A DNA stretch of 9,013 nucleotides from Clostridiales bacterium (GTDB lineage Bacteria > Bacillota > Clostridia > Lutisporales > Lutisporaceae): positions 1 through 9,013 of the forward strand of contig JAAYKT010000114.1 in assembly GCA_012522255.1 (NCBI GenBank), in the 5' to 3' direction. Made by a program: the position numbers and the translations under genes. Shown piece by piece: positions 1 through 5,769 of the stretch. A model generated the notes under the pieces. The model made no database searches. It was not told the origin of the DNA and saw only the letters and a list, made by a program, of their open reading frames with translations. Positions within the stretch are counted from its first letter, which is position 1. The number at the start of each line of letters is the position of its first letter.

Positions 1-2
1 AG

Positions 3-491
3 GTGCGTTCCAATAGTCTAAAAAAACAACCTAACGAAATATGTTTTCCGGGTGGCAGAATAGAAAATGATGAAAGCGAACTTTCGGCTGCCATAAGGGA
101 AACATCAGAAGAATTATGCCTTGATCCTAAAAATATTGCAATAATTGGCTCTTCCGATACCCTAATTACTCCATTCAATTATATGATATACACATTTATC
201 GGAATTTTAGACAATTACGACTATACCTTTAATAATGAAGTAAGGGAAGTATTTACAGTTCCTTTATCTGTACTTCTATCTCAAAAACCTTTATGTCACA
301 GAATTAATGTTTCTTTGAAACCAAGCAATGATTTTCCTTACCATCTAATACAAAATGGAAAATCATATAAATGGGGGAAAGGGGTATATCCGGTTTATTT
401 TTATAAGTATGACGATAAAACGATATGGGGTATTACAGCAAAAATAGTTCACGATTTTATATCTTTATTGAAGCAAAAGGAAACTAAATGA
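3..491 (+). CDS. Nudix hydrolase, 5'-truncated (CoA pyrophosphatase-like)
   Basis: This is the C-terminal part of a Nudix-fold pyrophosphohydrolase. The frame is open to the left edge, and the GTG at position 3 is probably an internal valine, so the true start lies outside the window. The Nudix box spans residues 18-40 of the visible part (G18, E24, R32-E33, E36-E37), with Cys39 where the consensus has Gly. The catalytic, metal-binding REXXEE core is intact. The segment just before the box, RS..L......FPGG, resembles the extra motif of the CoA-pyrophosphatase (NudL/UPF0035) branch. The histidine usual in that motif is absent, so the substrate is uncertain: CoA derivatives, or another nucleoside diphosphate linked to a moiety X. 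It is transcribed towards the liv operon and is unlikely to be functionally linked to it. The family assignment is firm; the subfamily is an inference. Confidence 0.85.
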   Translation: MRSNSLKKQPNEICFPGGRIENDESELSAAIRETSEELCLDPKNIAIIGSSDTLITPFNYMIYTFIGILDNYDYTFNNEVREVFTVPLSVLLSQKPLCHRINVSLKPSNDFPYHLIQNGKSYKWGKGVYPVYFYKYDDKTIWGITAKIVHDFISLLKQKETK

Positions 492-512
492 TTGTATCCT
501 TTTTAAAACAAA

Positions 513-550
513 AAAAGGTGCCTAAAGAAATAACATGATAAGCACCTTTT
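513..550 (-). terminator. Rho-independent terminator of the liv operon, possibly bidirectional
   Basis: A perfect 9-bp inverted repeat (AAAAGGTGC at 513-521, GCACCTTTT at 542-550) encloses a 20-nt loop. It begins 12 bp after the livF stop codon. Read on the minus strand, the stem is followed by TTTGTTTT, a good U-rich tail, so it should end the livJHMGF transcript. Read on the plus strand, the tail is TTTTAAAGTTT including the stem end, which is weaker but may also stop the converging Nudix gene. Confidence 0.75.
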
Positions 551-561
551 AAAGTTTAGTT

Positions 562-1278
562 TTAATGACCCAAATACGCCTTTACTATACTGTCATCCTT
601 TGACAGCACATCCGCATTTCCTTCCATTACTATTTCTCCTGTTTCCAATACGTACCCTCTGTCCGCTAACTTAAGTGCCACTTTGGCATTTTGTTCAACG
701 AGGAGTACCGTAGTACCACTCTCATTTATTTTTTTAATTATATTCATAATTCCGGTAACTATAATAGGTGCCAAACCCATAGAAGGTTCATCTAAAAGCA
801 GAACCTTGGGATCGGTCATCAAGGCACGACCTATGGCAAGCATTTGCTGCTCACCGCCTGAAAGAAGCCCTCCCGGTTGTTTGCTCCTTTCCTCCAATAC
901 CGGGAACAAAGCAAATACTTTATCCATTCTTTTTTTTCTTTCAACATCATCTTTTAGTGTAAATGATCCCATTTCCAAATTCTCTATAACATTTAACTCT
1001 TTAAAAATTCTTCTGCCTTCTGGAACATGAATAACACCCATTTCAACTATTGAATGTGGAGGGGCATTTGTAATATCTTTGCCAAAAAATTCTACTTTTC
1101 CACCGCATGCAGGTACCAAACTGGAAATTGTCTTTAATGTCGTGCTTTTACCTGCACCATTAGAACCAAGAAGTGTAACAATCTCACCTTCATACACATC
1201 GAGGCTTATGCCCTTTAGTGCATATATCTGCCCATATCTTGTTTCTAAGCCTTTAAGAGAAAGAACTACTTCGCTCAT
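562..1278 (-). CDS. livF: Branched-chain amino-acid ABC transporter, ATP-binding protein LivF
   Basis: This is one of the two cytoplasmic ATPase subunits that power the Liv importer. Its 238 residues match the usual LivF length. Visible motifs are Walker A GSNGAGKST (38-46), the ABC signature LSGGEQQ (139-145) and Walker B VLLLDEP (159-165) with catalytic Glu164. The switch position after Walker B reads VEQN, with Gln196 in place of the usual His. This substitution is normal for LivF proteins, whose partner LivG keeps the His. The ending, DRGYVLETGEIV through AYLG, is also typical of LivF. The start codon overlaps the livG stop by four bases (ATGA), which implies translational coupling. AGGAGG at 1289-1294 lies 10 nt upstream. 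It is the last gene of the operon and is followed by the terminator at 513-550. Confidence 0.96.
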   Translation of the reverse strand: MSEVVLSLKGLETRYGQIYALKGISLDVYEGEIVTLLGSNGAGKSTTLKTISSLVPACGGKVEFFGKDITNAPPHSIVEMGVIHVPEGRRIFKELNVIENLEMGSFTLKDDVERKKRMDKVFALFPVLEERSKQPGGLLSGGEQQMLAIGRALMTDPKVLLLDEPSMGLAPIIVTGIMNIIKKINESGTTVLLVEQNAKVALKLADRGYVLETGEIVMEGNADVLSKDDSIVKAYLGH

Positions 1279-2051
1279 ATGGCCTGATCCTCCTCTTTCC
1301 CCAAGTATGCTTCTATTACTCTTGGGTTATTTTGCACTTCTTTCACAGTACCTTCAGCTATTTTGATTCCATAATCTATGACAAATATTTTTTCAGATAC
1401 TTTCATAACAAGTCCCATATCATGCTCTATTAGAAATACTGTTATTTTCCTTTCATCCCGAATACGTCTTATAAGCTCTACAAGCTGCATCTTTTCGTCA
1501 TAGTTAAGTCCCGCAGCAGGTTCATCAAGCAATAAGAGTTTGGGTTGTGTAGCTAAGGCCCTGGCCCATTCTACCCTTCTTTGGTCACCGTAAGGCAAGT
1601 TTTTTGCAATCCTGTCCTTTTTATCCAATATGCCTACAAAGTCCATGCATTCCAATGCTACTTCCTTGATCCTTTTCTCTTCAGTTCTTTGCGCAGGAGG
1701 CCTCATAACAGCACCGGCCAATCCCGATGAAGTACGACAATGCATTCCGGACATTATATTCTCCATAACAGTTAAGTTTTTAAATAAACGTAAGTTTTGA
1801 AAAGTTCTGGCCATGCCCAATTCTGTGATTTTATGAGGTTTTAGTTTCATTACACTTTTACCCTCAAACAGTATGTCTCCCTCTTGGGCTTTATAGAAAC
1901 CGGTAAGGCAATTAAATAGTGATGTCTTTCCGGCTCCGTTTGGTCCGATAAGGCTTTCTATTGAGCCTTCTTCTATACCAAAACTGACTTTATTGACCGG
2001 TATTATTCCCCCGAACCTTAGGGTCAAATCTTTAATATCTAACAACACCAC
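1275..2051 (-). CDS. livG: Branched-chain amino-acid ABC transporter, ATP-binding protein LivG
   Basis: This is the second ATPase subunit of the Liv importer, with 258 residues as expected for the family. Walker A is GPNGAGKTS (36-44), Walker B is KLLLLDEP (171-178, catalytic Glu177), and the switch His210 is in IEHDM. The ABC signature reads LPYGDQRR (152-159), with Pro153 where LivG proteins normally carry Ser (LSYGQQRR). The C-terminal part, with G.KIAEGT and IEAYLG, is characteristic of LivG/BraF. The start is a GTG one base after the livM stop. It is supported by AGGTGA at 2058-2063 with 6-nt spacing, although the GTG three bases further in is possible. The gene overlaps livF by four bases. 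LivG and LivF should form the nucleotide-binding heterodimer on the inner face of LivH/LivM. Confidence 0.96.
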   Translation of the reverse strand: MVLLDIKDLTLRFGGIIPVNKVSFGIEEGSIESLIGPNGAGKTSLFNCLTGFYKAQEGDILFEGKSVMKLKPHKITELGMARTFQNLRLFKNLTVMENIMSGMHCRTSSGLAGAVMRPPAQRTEEKRIKEVALECMDFVGILDKKDRIAKNLPYGDQRRVEWARALATQPKLLLLDEPAAGLNYDEKMQLVELIRRIRDERKITVFLIEHDMGLVMKVSEKIFVIDYGIKIAEGTVKEVQNNPRVIEAYLGKEEDQAI

Positions 2052-2052
2052 T

Positions 2053-3111
2053 TTAATTCACCTCACTATCGCATATTTTTTCCTTTTTAATGTCCCCAAT
2101 ATCTCTATCTGGCCACAATCCTTGAGGCCTATATATCATGATAACCAATAATATCAAGCCAAAAATCAGCATCCTGTACTGACCGATTCCCCTGAAGACC
2201 TCAGGGAATATTACCATTGCAAAAGCACCAAGTATTACACCGGGGATTTTCCCCATACCACCGAGTACTACTGCAAGCAAAATCATAACTGACTGGGTAA
2301 ACAAAAAGGAATCGGGTGAAATAGCCGTCATTTTTACTGCCATAAAAGAACCGGCAATCGCTCCGAAAACAGACCCTATTATAAAGGCATAGAGCCTTAT
2401 AGCTACCACATTAATCCCCATGGCTTCAGCAGCATCTTCATCCTCACGGATACACTTCCATGCCCGTCCCAATCTTGAATCATTTAACCTGTAGGACACA
2501 AATATTGCTAATATGGCAAGAGCCAAAAAAGCATAGTAAAAATGATTTATTCTATATAAGGTCATTCCGAAGATAGATGGTCTGCTTATCCCGACCAAAC
2601 CTGTAGCACGCCCTGTTATTTCAAGATTCCTCGCTGCCAGTCTGGTCATTTCGCCAAAGCCAAGAGTTACAATAGCGAGATAATCACTTCTCAACTTAAG
2701 TGTAGGTGTACCGATAGCGAGTCCTGCTACAATAGCCATAATAACACTTACCGGCAAGGTAATCCAAAAATTAATACCATAACGTAATATCATTATTCCG
2801 GTTGTATATGCTCCTACTGCAAAAAAAGCAGCATATCCAAGGCTCAAAAGTCCGGCAAATCCTACTATTATATTAAGACCAAGACACATAACCACATAAA
2901 ACCATACATTGGTCATTACTTCCATAAAATACATGTTTGTTTTCATAGGCAAATAAAGCAGCACAGCTATAGCAACAGCCAAAGTTATATATCGTATCTT
3001 TTTGTTATCAAACAATTCGTATAACCTATTTGTAAGCTTACCAAAAGGATTACTACGTTTTTTAGCTGTCTGAGTGGCTACAGTTTGCAAGCCATTCTGG
3101 TTTTCCTTCAT
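2053..3111 (-). CDS. livM: Branched-chain amino-acid ABC transporter permease LivM
   Basis: This is an integral membrane subunit of the Liv importer, 352 residues. A charged, hydrophilic N-terminal tail (about 1-38) precedes hydrophobic segments at roughly 41-56, 67-88, 90-110, 115-134, 190-207, 238-258, 272-304 and 313-328. The segment at about 137-157 (LRSDYLAIVTLGFGEM) is a hallmark of LivM. The cytoplasmic coupling loop that contacts the ATPases is at about 212-234 (GRAWKCIREDEDAAEAMGIN), the Liv version of the EAA loop. The C-terminal RPQGLWP motif is also typical. The start lies 5 nt after the livH stop. An AGAGG sequence spans this junction, but it sits very close to the ATG, so initiation probably depends on coupling with livH. 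LivM pairs with LivH as a heterodimeric channel. Confidence 0.95.
   Translation of the reverse strand: MKENQNGLQTVATQTAKKRSNPFGKLTNRLYELFDNKKIRYITLAVAIAVLLYLPMKTNMYFMEVMTNVWFYVVMCLGLNIIVGFAGLLSLGYAAFFAVGAYTTGIMILRYGINFWITLPVSVIMAIVAGLAIGTPTLKLRSDYLAIVTLGFGEMTRLAARNLEITGRATGLVGISRPSIFGMTLYRINHFYYAFLALAILAIFVSYRLNDSRLGRAWKCIREDEDAAEAMGINVVAIRLYAFIIGSVFGAIAGSFMAVKMTAISPDSFLFTQSVMILLAVVLGGMGKIPGVILGAFAMVIFPEVFRGIGQYRMLIFGLILLVIMIYRPQGLWPDRDIGDIKKEKICDSEVN
2058..2063 (-). promoter_or_regulatory. Ribosome binding site supporting the GTG start of livG
   Basis: Read on the minus strand this is AGGTGA, 6 nt before the GTG at 2051. It lies inside the last codons of livM, so livM and livG are closely coupled. 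It decides the non-ATG start, because there is no nearby in-frame ATG with a comparable site. Confidence 0.6.
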
Positions 3112-3116
3112 AGCCT

Positions 3117-4034
3117 CTACATCCTCTCACTTTCTTTTTTACCTAAAAGACCGGTAGGTTTAAAAATAAGAATAACAATTAGAATAGTAAAGGAAAAAAC
3201 ATCCTTCCACTCTGATCCGATAAACGGTATTTGTGTCCCAAAAGACTCCAAAAGGCCAAGCAGCAGCCCGCCTAACATAGCGCCGGGGATTATACCTATT
3301 CCTCCGATAACAGCTGCAGTAAAGGCTTTGATACCGATTACGAAGCCCATAAAAAAATGTAAGCTGCCATAATACACACCGGCCATAGTCCCGGCAGAAG
3401 CAGCCAACGCGGTTCCCACGAAAAATGTAAGGGCAATAATTTTATTACAATTGACTCCCATCAAACGACAGCAATCAAGATCCATTGAAATTGCTCTCAT
3501 TGCTTTTCCGTACATGGTTCTCGTTATGAAAAGATGAAGTGCTAACATTAGCACTATAGCAGCAACTATCAAAATGGCCTGTGTGTGAGTAATAAAAACG
3601 CTTCCAATAGAGATGCCTTGGAATCCCAGACCGGTTTTATATGCTCTGTACTCACCACCGGTTATGACCATTACGGAGTTATATAAAATCATCGAAACAC
3701 CTAAGGCTGTTATTAAAAGTGAGAGTCGAGGAGCTTCTCTCAAAGGTTTGTAGGCTATTCTTTCAATAACAACGCCTAAAAGTCCAACAAGCACCATACT
3801 TATCAACATAGCAACAACTATGCCTGCCCACCCATTGCCGATGAATGTACCCTTAAATAATGTTAAAAAAGTCAAACTGACAAACCCGCCAACCATATAA
3901 ATATCGGCATGTGCAAAATTCAGCAGTTTAACGATACCATAAACCATCGAATAACCAAGAGCAACCAAACCATAAAATGAACCCAGAAGCAAGCCGTTAA
4001 CTATTTGCTGAACGACTATCTCTTGTATTGACAT
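3117..4034 (-). CDS. livH: Branched-chain amino-acid ABC transporter permease LivH
   Basis: This is the other channel-forming membrane subunit, 305 residues, the usual LivH length. The N-terminal pattern NGLLLGSFYGLVALGYSMVYG followed by KLLNFAHAD (36-44) is diagnostic for LivH. Hydrophobic segments cover most of the chain, for example about 10-35, 46-60, 70-90, 105-124, 150-170, 198-220, 228-262 and 278-292. The cytoplasmic coupling loop is at about 173-195 (TMYGKAMRAISMDLDCCRLMGVN-type, ending in MGVN). The chain ends with KPTGLLG, as in relatives. GGGTGA lies 4 nt before the ATG. The gap of about 70 bp from livJ is the largest inside the operon and contains the hairpin at 4064-4098, so its level is probably set below that of livJ. 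Confidence 0.95.
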   Translation of the reverse strand: MSIQEIVVQQIVNGLLLGSFYGLVALGYSMVYGIVKLLNFAHADIYMVGGFVSLTFLTLFKGTFIGNGWAGIVVAMLISMVLVGLLGVVIERIAYKPLREAPRLSLLITALGVSMILYNSVMVITGGEYRAYKTGLGFQGISIGSVFITHTQAILIVAAIVLMLALHLFITRTMYGKAMRAISMDLDCCRLMGVNCNKIIALTFFVGTALAASAGTMAGVYYGSLHFFMGFVIGIKAFTAAVIGGIGIIPGAMLGGLLLGLLESFGTQIPFIGSEWKDVFSFTILIVILIFKPTGLLGKKESERM

Positions 4035-4063
4035 AAGCTCACCCTTTCATTTATTGAAGGTAC

Positions 4064-4098
4064 ACATAAAATGGGGGGTGTACACCCCCATTTTATGT
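4064..4098 (-). promoter_or_regulatory. Strong intercistronic RNA hairpin between livJ and livH
   Basis: A perfect 14-bp inverted repeat (ACATAAAATGGGGG at 4064-4077, CCCCCATTTTATGT at 4085-4098) encloses a 7-nt loop, GTGTACA. It starts 8 bp after the livJ stop codon. On the minus-strand transcript no U tract follows the stem, so it is not a canonical terminator. Such hairpins after a solute-binding-protein gene commonly protect the upstream message from 3' exonucleases or allow partial read-through, giving more binding protein than permease. That role is an inference here; the repeat itself is read directly from the sequence. Confidence 0.65.
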
Positions 4099-4106
4099 TA
4101 AAAGGT

Positions 4107-5270
4107 TTAATCCACCAGTACCCATTTGCCTCCTTCACCTCTAATAGTGATGAAGTTACTTTCCTCAAGAACATTTTTCGGTGTAAAGGTAACTACGCCG
4201 GAAAGGGTCTCGAAATTATCTGTTTTTATCAATGCTTCACGAATTGCGTCTGGATCAGTGCTTCCCGCTCTCTTAATAGCATCTGCCAATAGATATGTGC
4301 CATCATAAGCAAGACCTGCATAAGGGCCGGGTTCTTGTTTATATTTTCCGTTATACGCTGAAATAAACTGTTTGGCTGCCGGTAGGAAATCAACAACCGG
4401 TGGAGATGTGCAATATACGCCTTCGCCCGCCGAGCCTGCAATCTCTAAAAGTTGTACAGAGCTGGAACCGTCGGCTACTGTTATTTCCCCTGTATATCCA
4501 CCTTGTCGGAGTTGCTTAATAAGTAAGGCTCCATCTGCATGATATGCTGTCCAATATACACCCTCAGCACCTGAGGATCTAATCTTTGTTACTAAGGATG
4601 AGAAGTCCTGTTCACCTTTATTTACTACATCATAGGCTGCTACATCATGACCTCTTTTTTTCCATTCTTCTCGTGTCAATTCTGCCAGGTTTTCTGAAAA
4701 ACCATCGCCTTGATGTACAAAAGCCAATTTATTAACACCTAATTTTTCGAATAAAGCAGATGCTGCATCAGCTTGATGATAACCGGGGCTGTTTATCATA
4801 AACGCCCAACCGGGGTTTTCATCTATTAGCTGTGTGGAATTTGCCGCAGTGATTATAAAAGGTACTTTAGCATCTCCATAAATTTTAAGTGCCGGAATTG
4901 TTGCACCTGAGCAGTAACCACCGATAACAGCTTTAACCTCGGCTGAAACCAGTTTACTTGCCGCTGCCGTGCACATTTGAGGATCGCAACCGTCATCACC
5001 CAAGGAAAATTTTAACTCCTTACCTAAAACACCGCCTGCTGCGTTTATTTCGTCTGCAGCAATCTTAATAGCATTCTCCATATCCTTTCCGTATGTAGCT
5101 TCCGAACCTGTAACAGGAACCATAATTCCTACTAGAATTTCTCCATCAAACTTAGGTGCTTCGGACTGTCCACCACCACCCGGCGCAGGTGCTGCAGGTT
5201 TGGAGCAGCCCAAAACGCCCGATACGATCAATAAAAGTACTAATGTCAAGATCCAGAGTCTTTTTTTCAT
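4107..5270 (-). CDS. livJ: Branched-chain amino-acid ABC transporter, substrate-binding lipoprotein
   Basis: This is the extracellular receptor that delivers substrate to LivHM, 387 residues. It has a lipoprotein signal peptide: MKKR, a hydrophobic core, and lipobox VLGC with Cys22 as the lipidated residue. A Pro/Gly/Ala linker (24-37) follows, so the protein is membrane-anchored as expected in a Gram-positive. The type-I periplasmic-binding fold begins near 43 (EILVGIMVPVTGSEATYGKDM) and contains DEINAAGG (73-80). Cys95 (DDGCDP) and Cys120 (GGYCSG) align with the disulfide pair of E. coli LivJ/LivK; Cys100 is extra. The position of the LivJ glutamate that binds the substrate amino group seems to be Asp267, so exact specificity is uncertain: Leu/Ile/Val is likely, another amino acid or amide possible. 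GGGAGGGG at 5277-5284, 6 nt before the ATG, is a very strong ribosome binding site. It is the first gene of the operon. Confidence 0.93.
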   Translation of the reverse strand: MKKRLWILTLVLLLIVSGVLGCSKPAAPAPGGGGQSEAPKFDGEILVGIMVPVTGSEATYGKDMENAIKIAADEINAAGGVLGKELKFSLGDDGCDPQMCTAAASKLVSAEVKAVIGGYCSGATIPALKIYGDAKVPFIITAANSTQLIDENPGWAFMINSPGYHQADAASALFEKLGVNKLAFVHQGDGFSENLAELTREEWKKRGHDVAAYDVVNKGEQDFSSLVTKIRSSGAEGVYWTAYHADGALLIKQLRQGGYTGEITVADGSSSVQLLEIAGSAGEGVYCTSPPVVDFLPAAKQFISAYNGKYKQEPGPYAGLAYDGTYLLADAIKRAGSTDPDAIREALIKTDNFETLSGVVTFTPKNVLEESNFITIRGEGGKWVLVD

Positions 5271-5301
5271 GAATTACCCCTCCCTATTTTTTTATAATTA
5301 T

Positions 5302-5333
5302 CTCATTGGTCTTTTATGCGAATAGCCAATGAG
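5302..5333. repeat. 8-bp inverted repeat upstream of livJ
   Basis: CTCATTGG at 5302-5309 and CCAATGAG at 5326-5333 are perfect inverted copies separated by 16 bp. They lie 31-63 bp upstream of the livJ ATG and just upstream of its ribosome binding site. This could be a regulator-binding site or a leader hairpin. No known consensus was recognised. Confidence 0.45.
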
Positions 5334-5460
5334 TTTAGCACAATGACACAATTATGCCGTCAATATATTTTCACTATATATTGTTATATAAATCATTATA
5401 TATCAGAATTAAAAACGGAGGTTATTCATTTTTGTATCTATTTTATCTATCTAAAATAAC

Positions 5461-5493
5461 ACAATGAACAAGTGCAATTATCTTGTTTATTGT
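5461..5493. repeat. 12-bp inverted repeat in the liv leader region
   Basis: ACAATGAACAAG at 5461-5472 faces CTTGTTTATTGT at 5482-5493, separated by 9 bp. Eleven of twelve positions pair, and the exception can form a G-U pair in plus-strand RNA. The half-site centres are 21 bp apart, about two helical turns, which suits a dimeric repressor or activator site. There is no clear U tract after it, so a terminator is less likely. Confidence 0.4.
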
Positions 5494-5516
5494 ATTCATA
5501 AAAACTTTAAATATGG

Positions 5517-5557
5517 CTTGTACATAATTTATAAAAGTATATCACTCTTCTTGTACA
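5517..5557. repeat. Pair of CTTGTACA direct repeats
   Basis: The octamer CTTGTACA occurs at 5517-5524 and 5550-5557, spaced 33 bp apart (about three helical turns). TGTACA is itself a palindrome. The pair lies about 250-290 bp upstream of livJ. It may be a regulator site or chance in AT-rich DNA. Confidence 0.25.
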
Positions 5558-5732
5558 ATGTAAAGTAATTTTGAACATTTCTGACAACTTCCGCTATTAT
5601 AAAGTTGGCATCCTTTAAGTTGTTTTATCCGTTTTATTCTGTTCATTTATTCTTAAATTCCGCTTATAATCATCTATTAAAAGACCATATACAAACAGAT
5701 TAATATAAGGTAATACACTTAAATAAAAATAA

Positions 5733-5759
5733 GGCATCTCCCGTTTTGGTTAAGATGCC
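5733..5759 (-). terminator. Rho-independent terminator of ppdK
   Basis: GGCATCT at 5733-5739 pairs perfectly with AGATGCC at 5753-5759 around a 13-nt loop. It lies 10 bp after the ppdK stop codon. On the minus strand the stem is followed by TTATTTTTATTT, a good U-rich tail. It should insulate the liv operon from ppdK transcription. Confidence 0.8.
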
Positions 5760-5769
5760 CTATGTTGAT

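Larger units (their letters stand above)
5271..5769. other. Gene-free, AT-rich liv leader/promoter region
   Basis: About 500 bp separate livJ from the ppdK stop codon, and no convincing coding frame lies in between. The right end holds the ppdK terminator. The rest should contain the liv promoter and leader. No promoter stands out. Candidates on the minus strand include TTGACG (5358-5363) followed 18 bp later by a weak GCTAAA preceded by TG, and a perfect TATAAT at 5395-5400 without a good -35. Inverted repeats at 5302-5333 and 5461-5493, and direct repeats at 5517-5557, are listed separately. I found neither the conserved T-box (AGGGTGGNACC) nor a good CodY box. Confidence 0.5.

Noticed and set aside
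3..5. GTG at the left edge as the true start of the Nudix gene
   Set aside because: The residues from here already lie inside the conserved region before the Nudix box; N-terminal sequence is missing and lies outside the window.
4229..4441. Open frame on the minus strand inside livJ (about 70 codons)
   Set aside because: It lies wholly inside the well-supported livJ frame, has no recognisable motif and no ribosome binding site.
5418..5470. Plus-strand ribosome-binding-like GGAGG followed by a short frame from a TTG
   Set aside because: The frame is only about 11 codons, uses a rare start, and points towards ppdK's 3' end with no partner gene.
5560..5580. Possible CodY box (AATTTTGAACATTTC)
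   Set aside because: It matches only about 9 of 15 positions of AATTTTCWGAAAATT and lacks the symmetric second half; AT-rich DNA gives such matches by chance.
5642..5670. Plus-strand TATAAT with a distant TTCATT as a promoter
   Set aside because: The -35 match is poor and no plus-strand gene lies downstream; it would only run antisense to ppdK.
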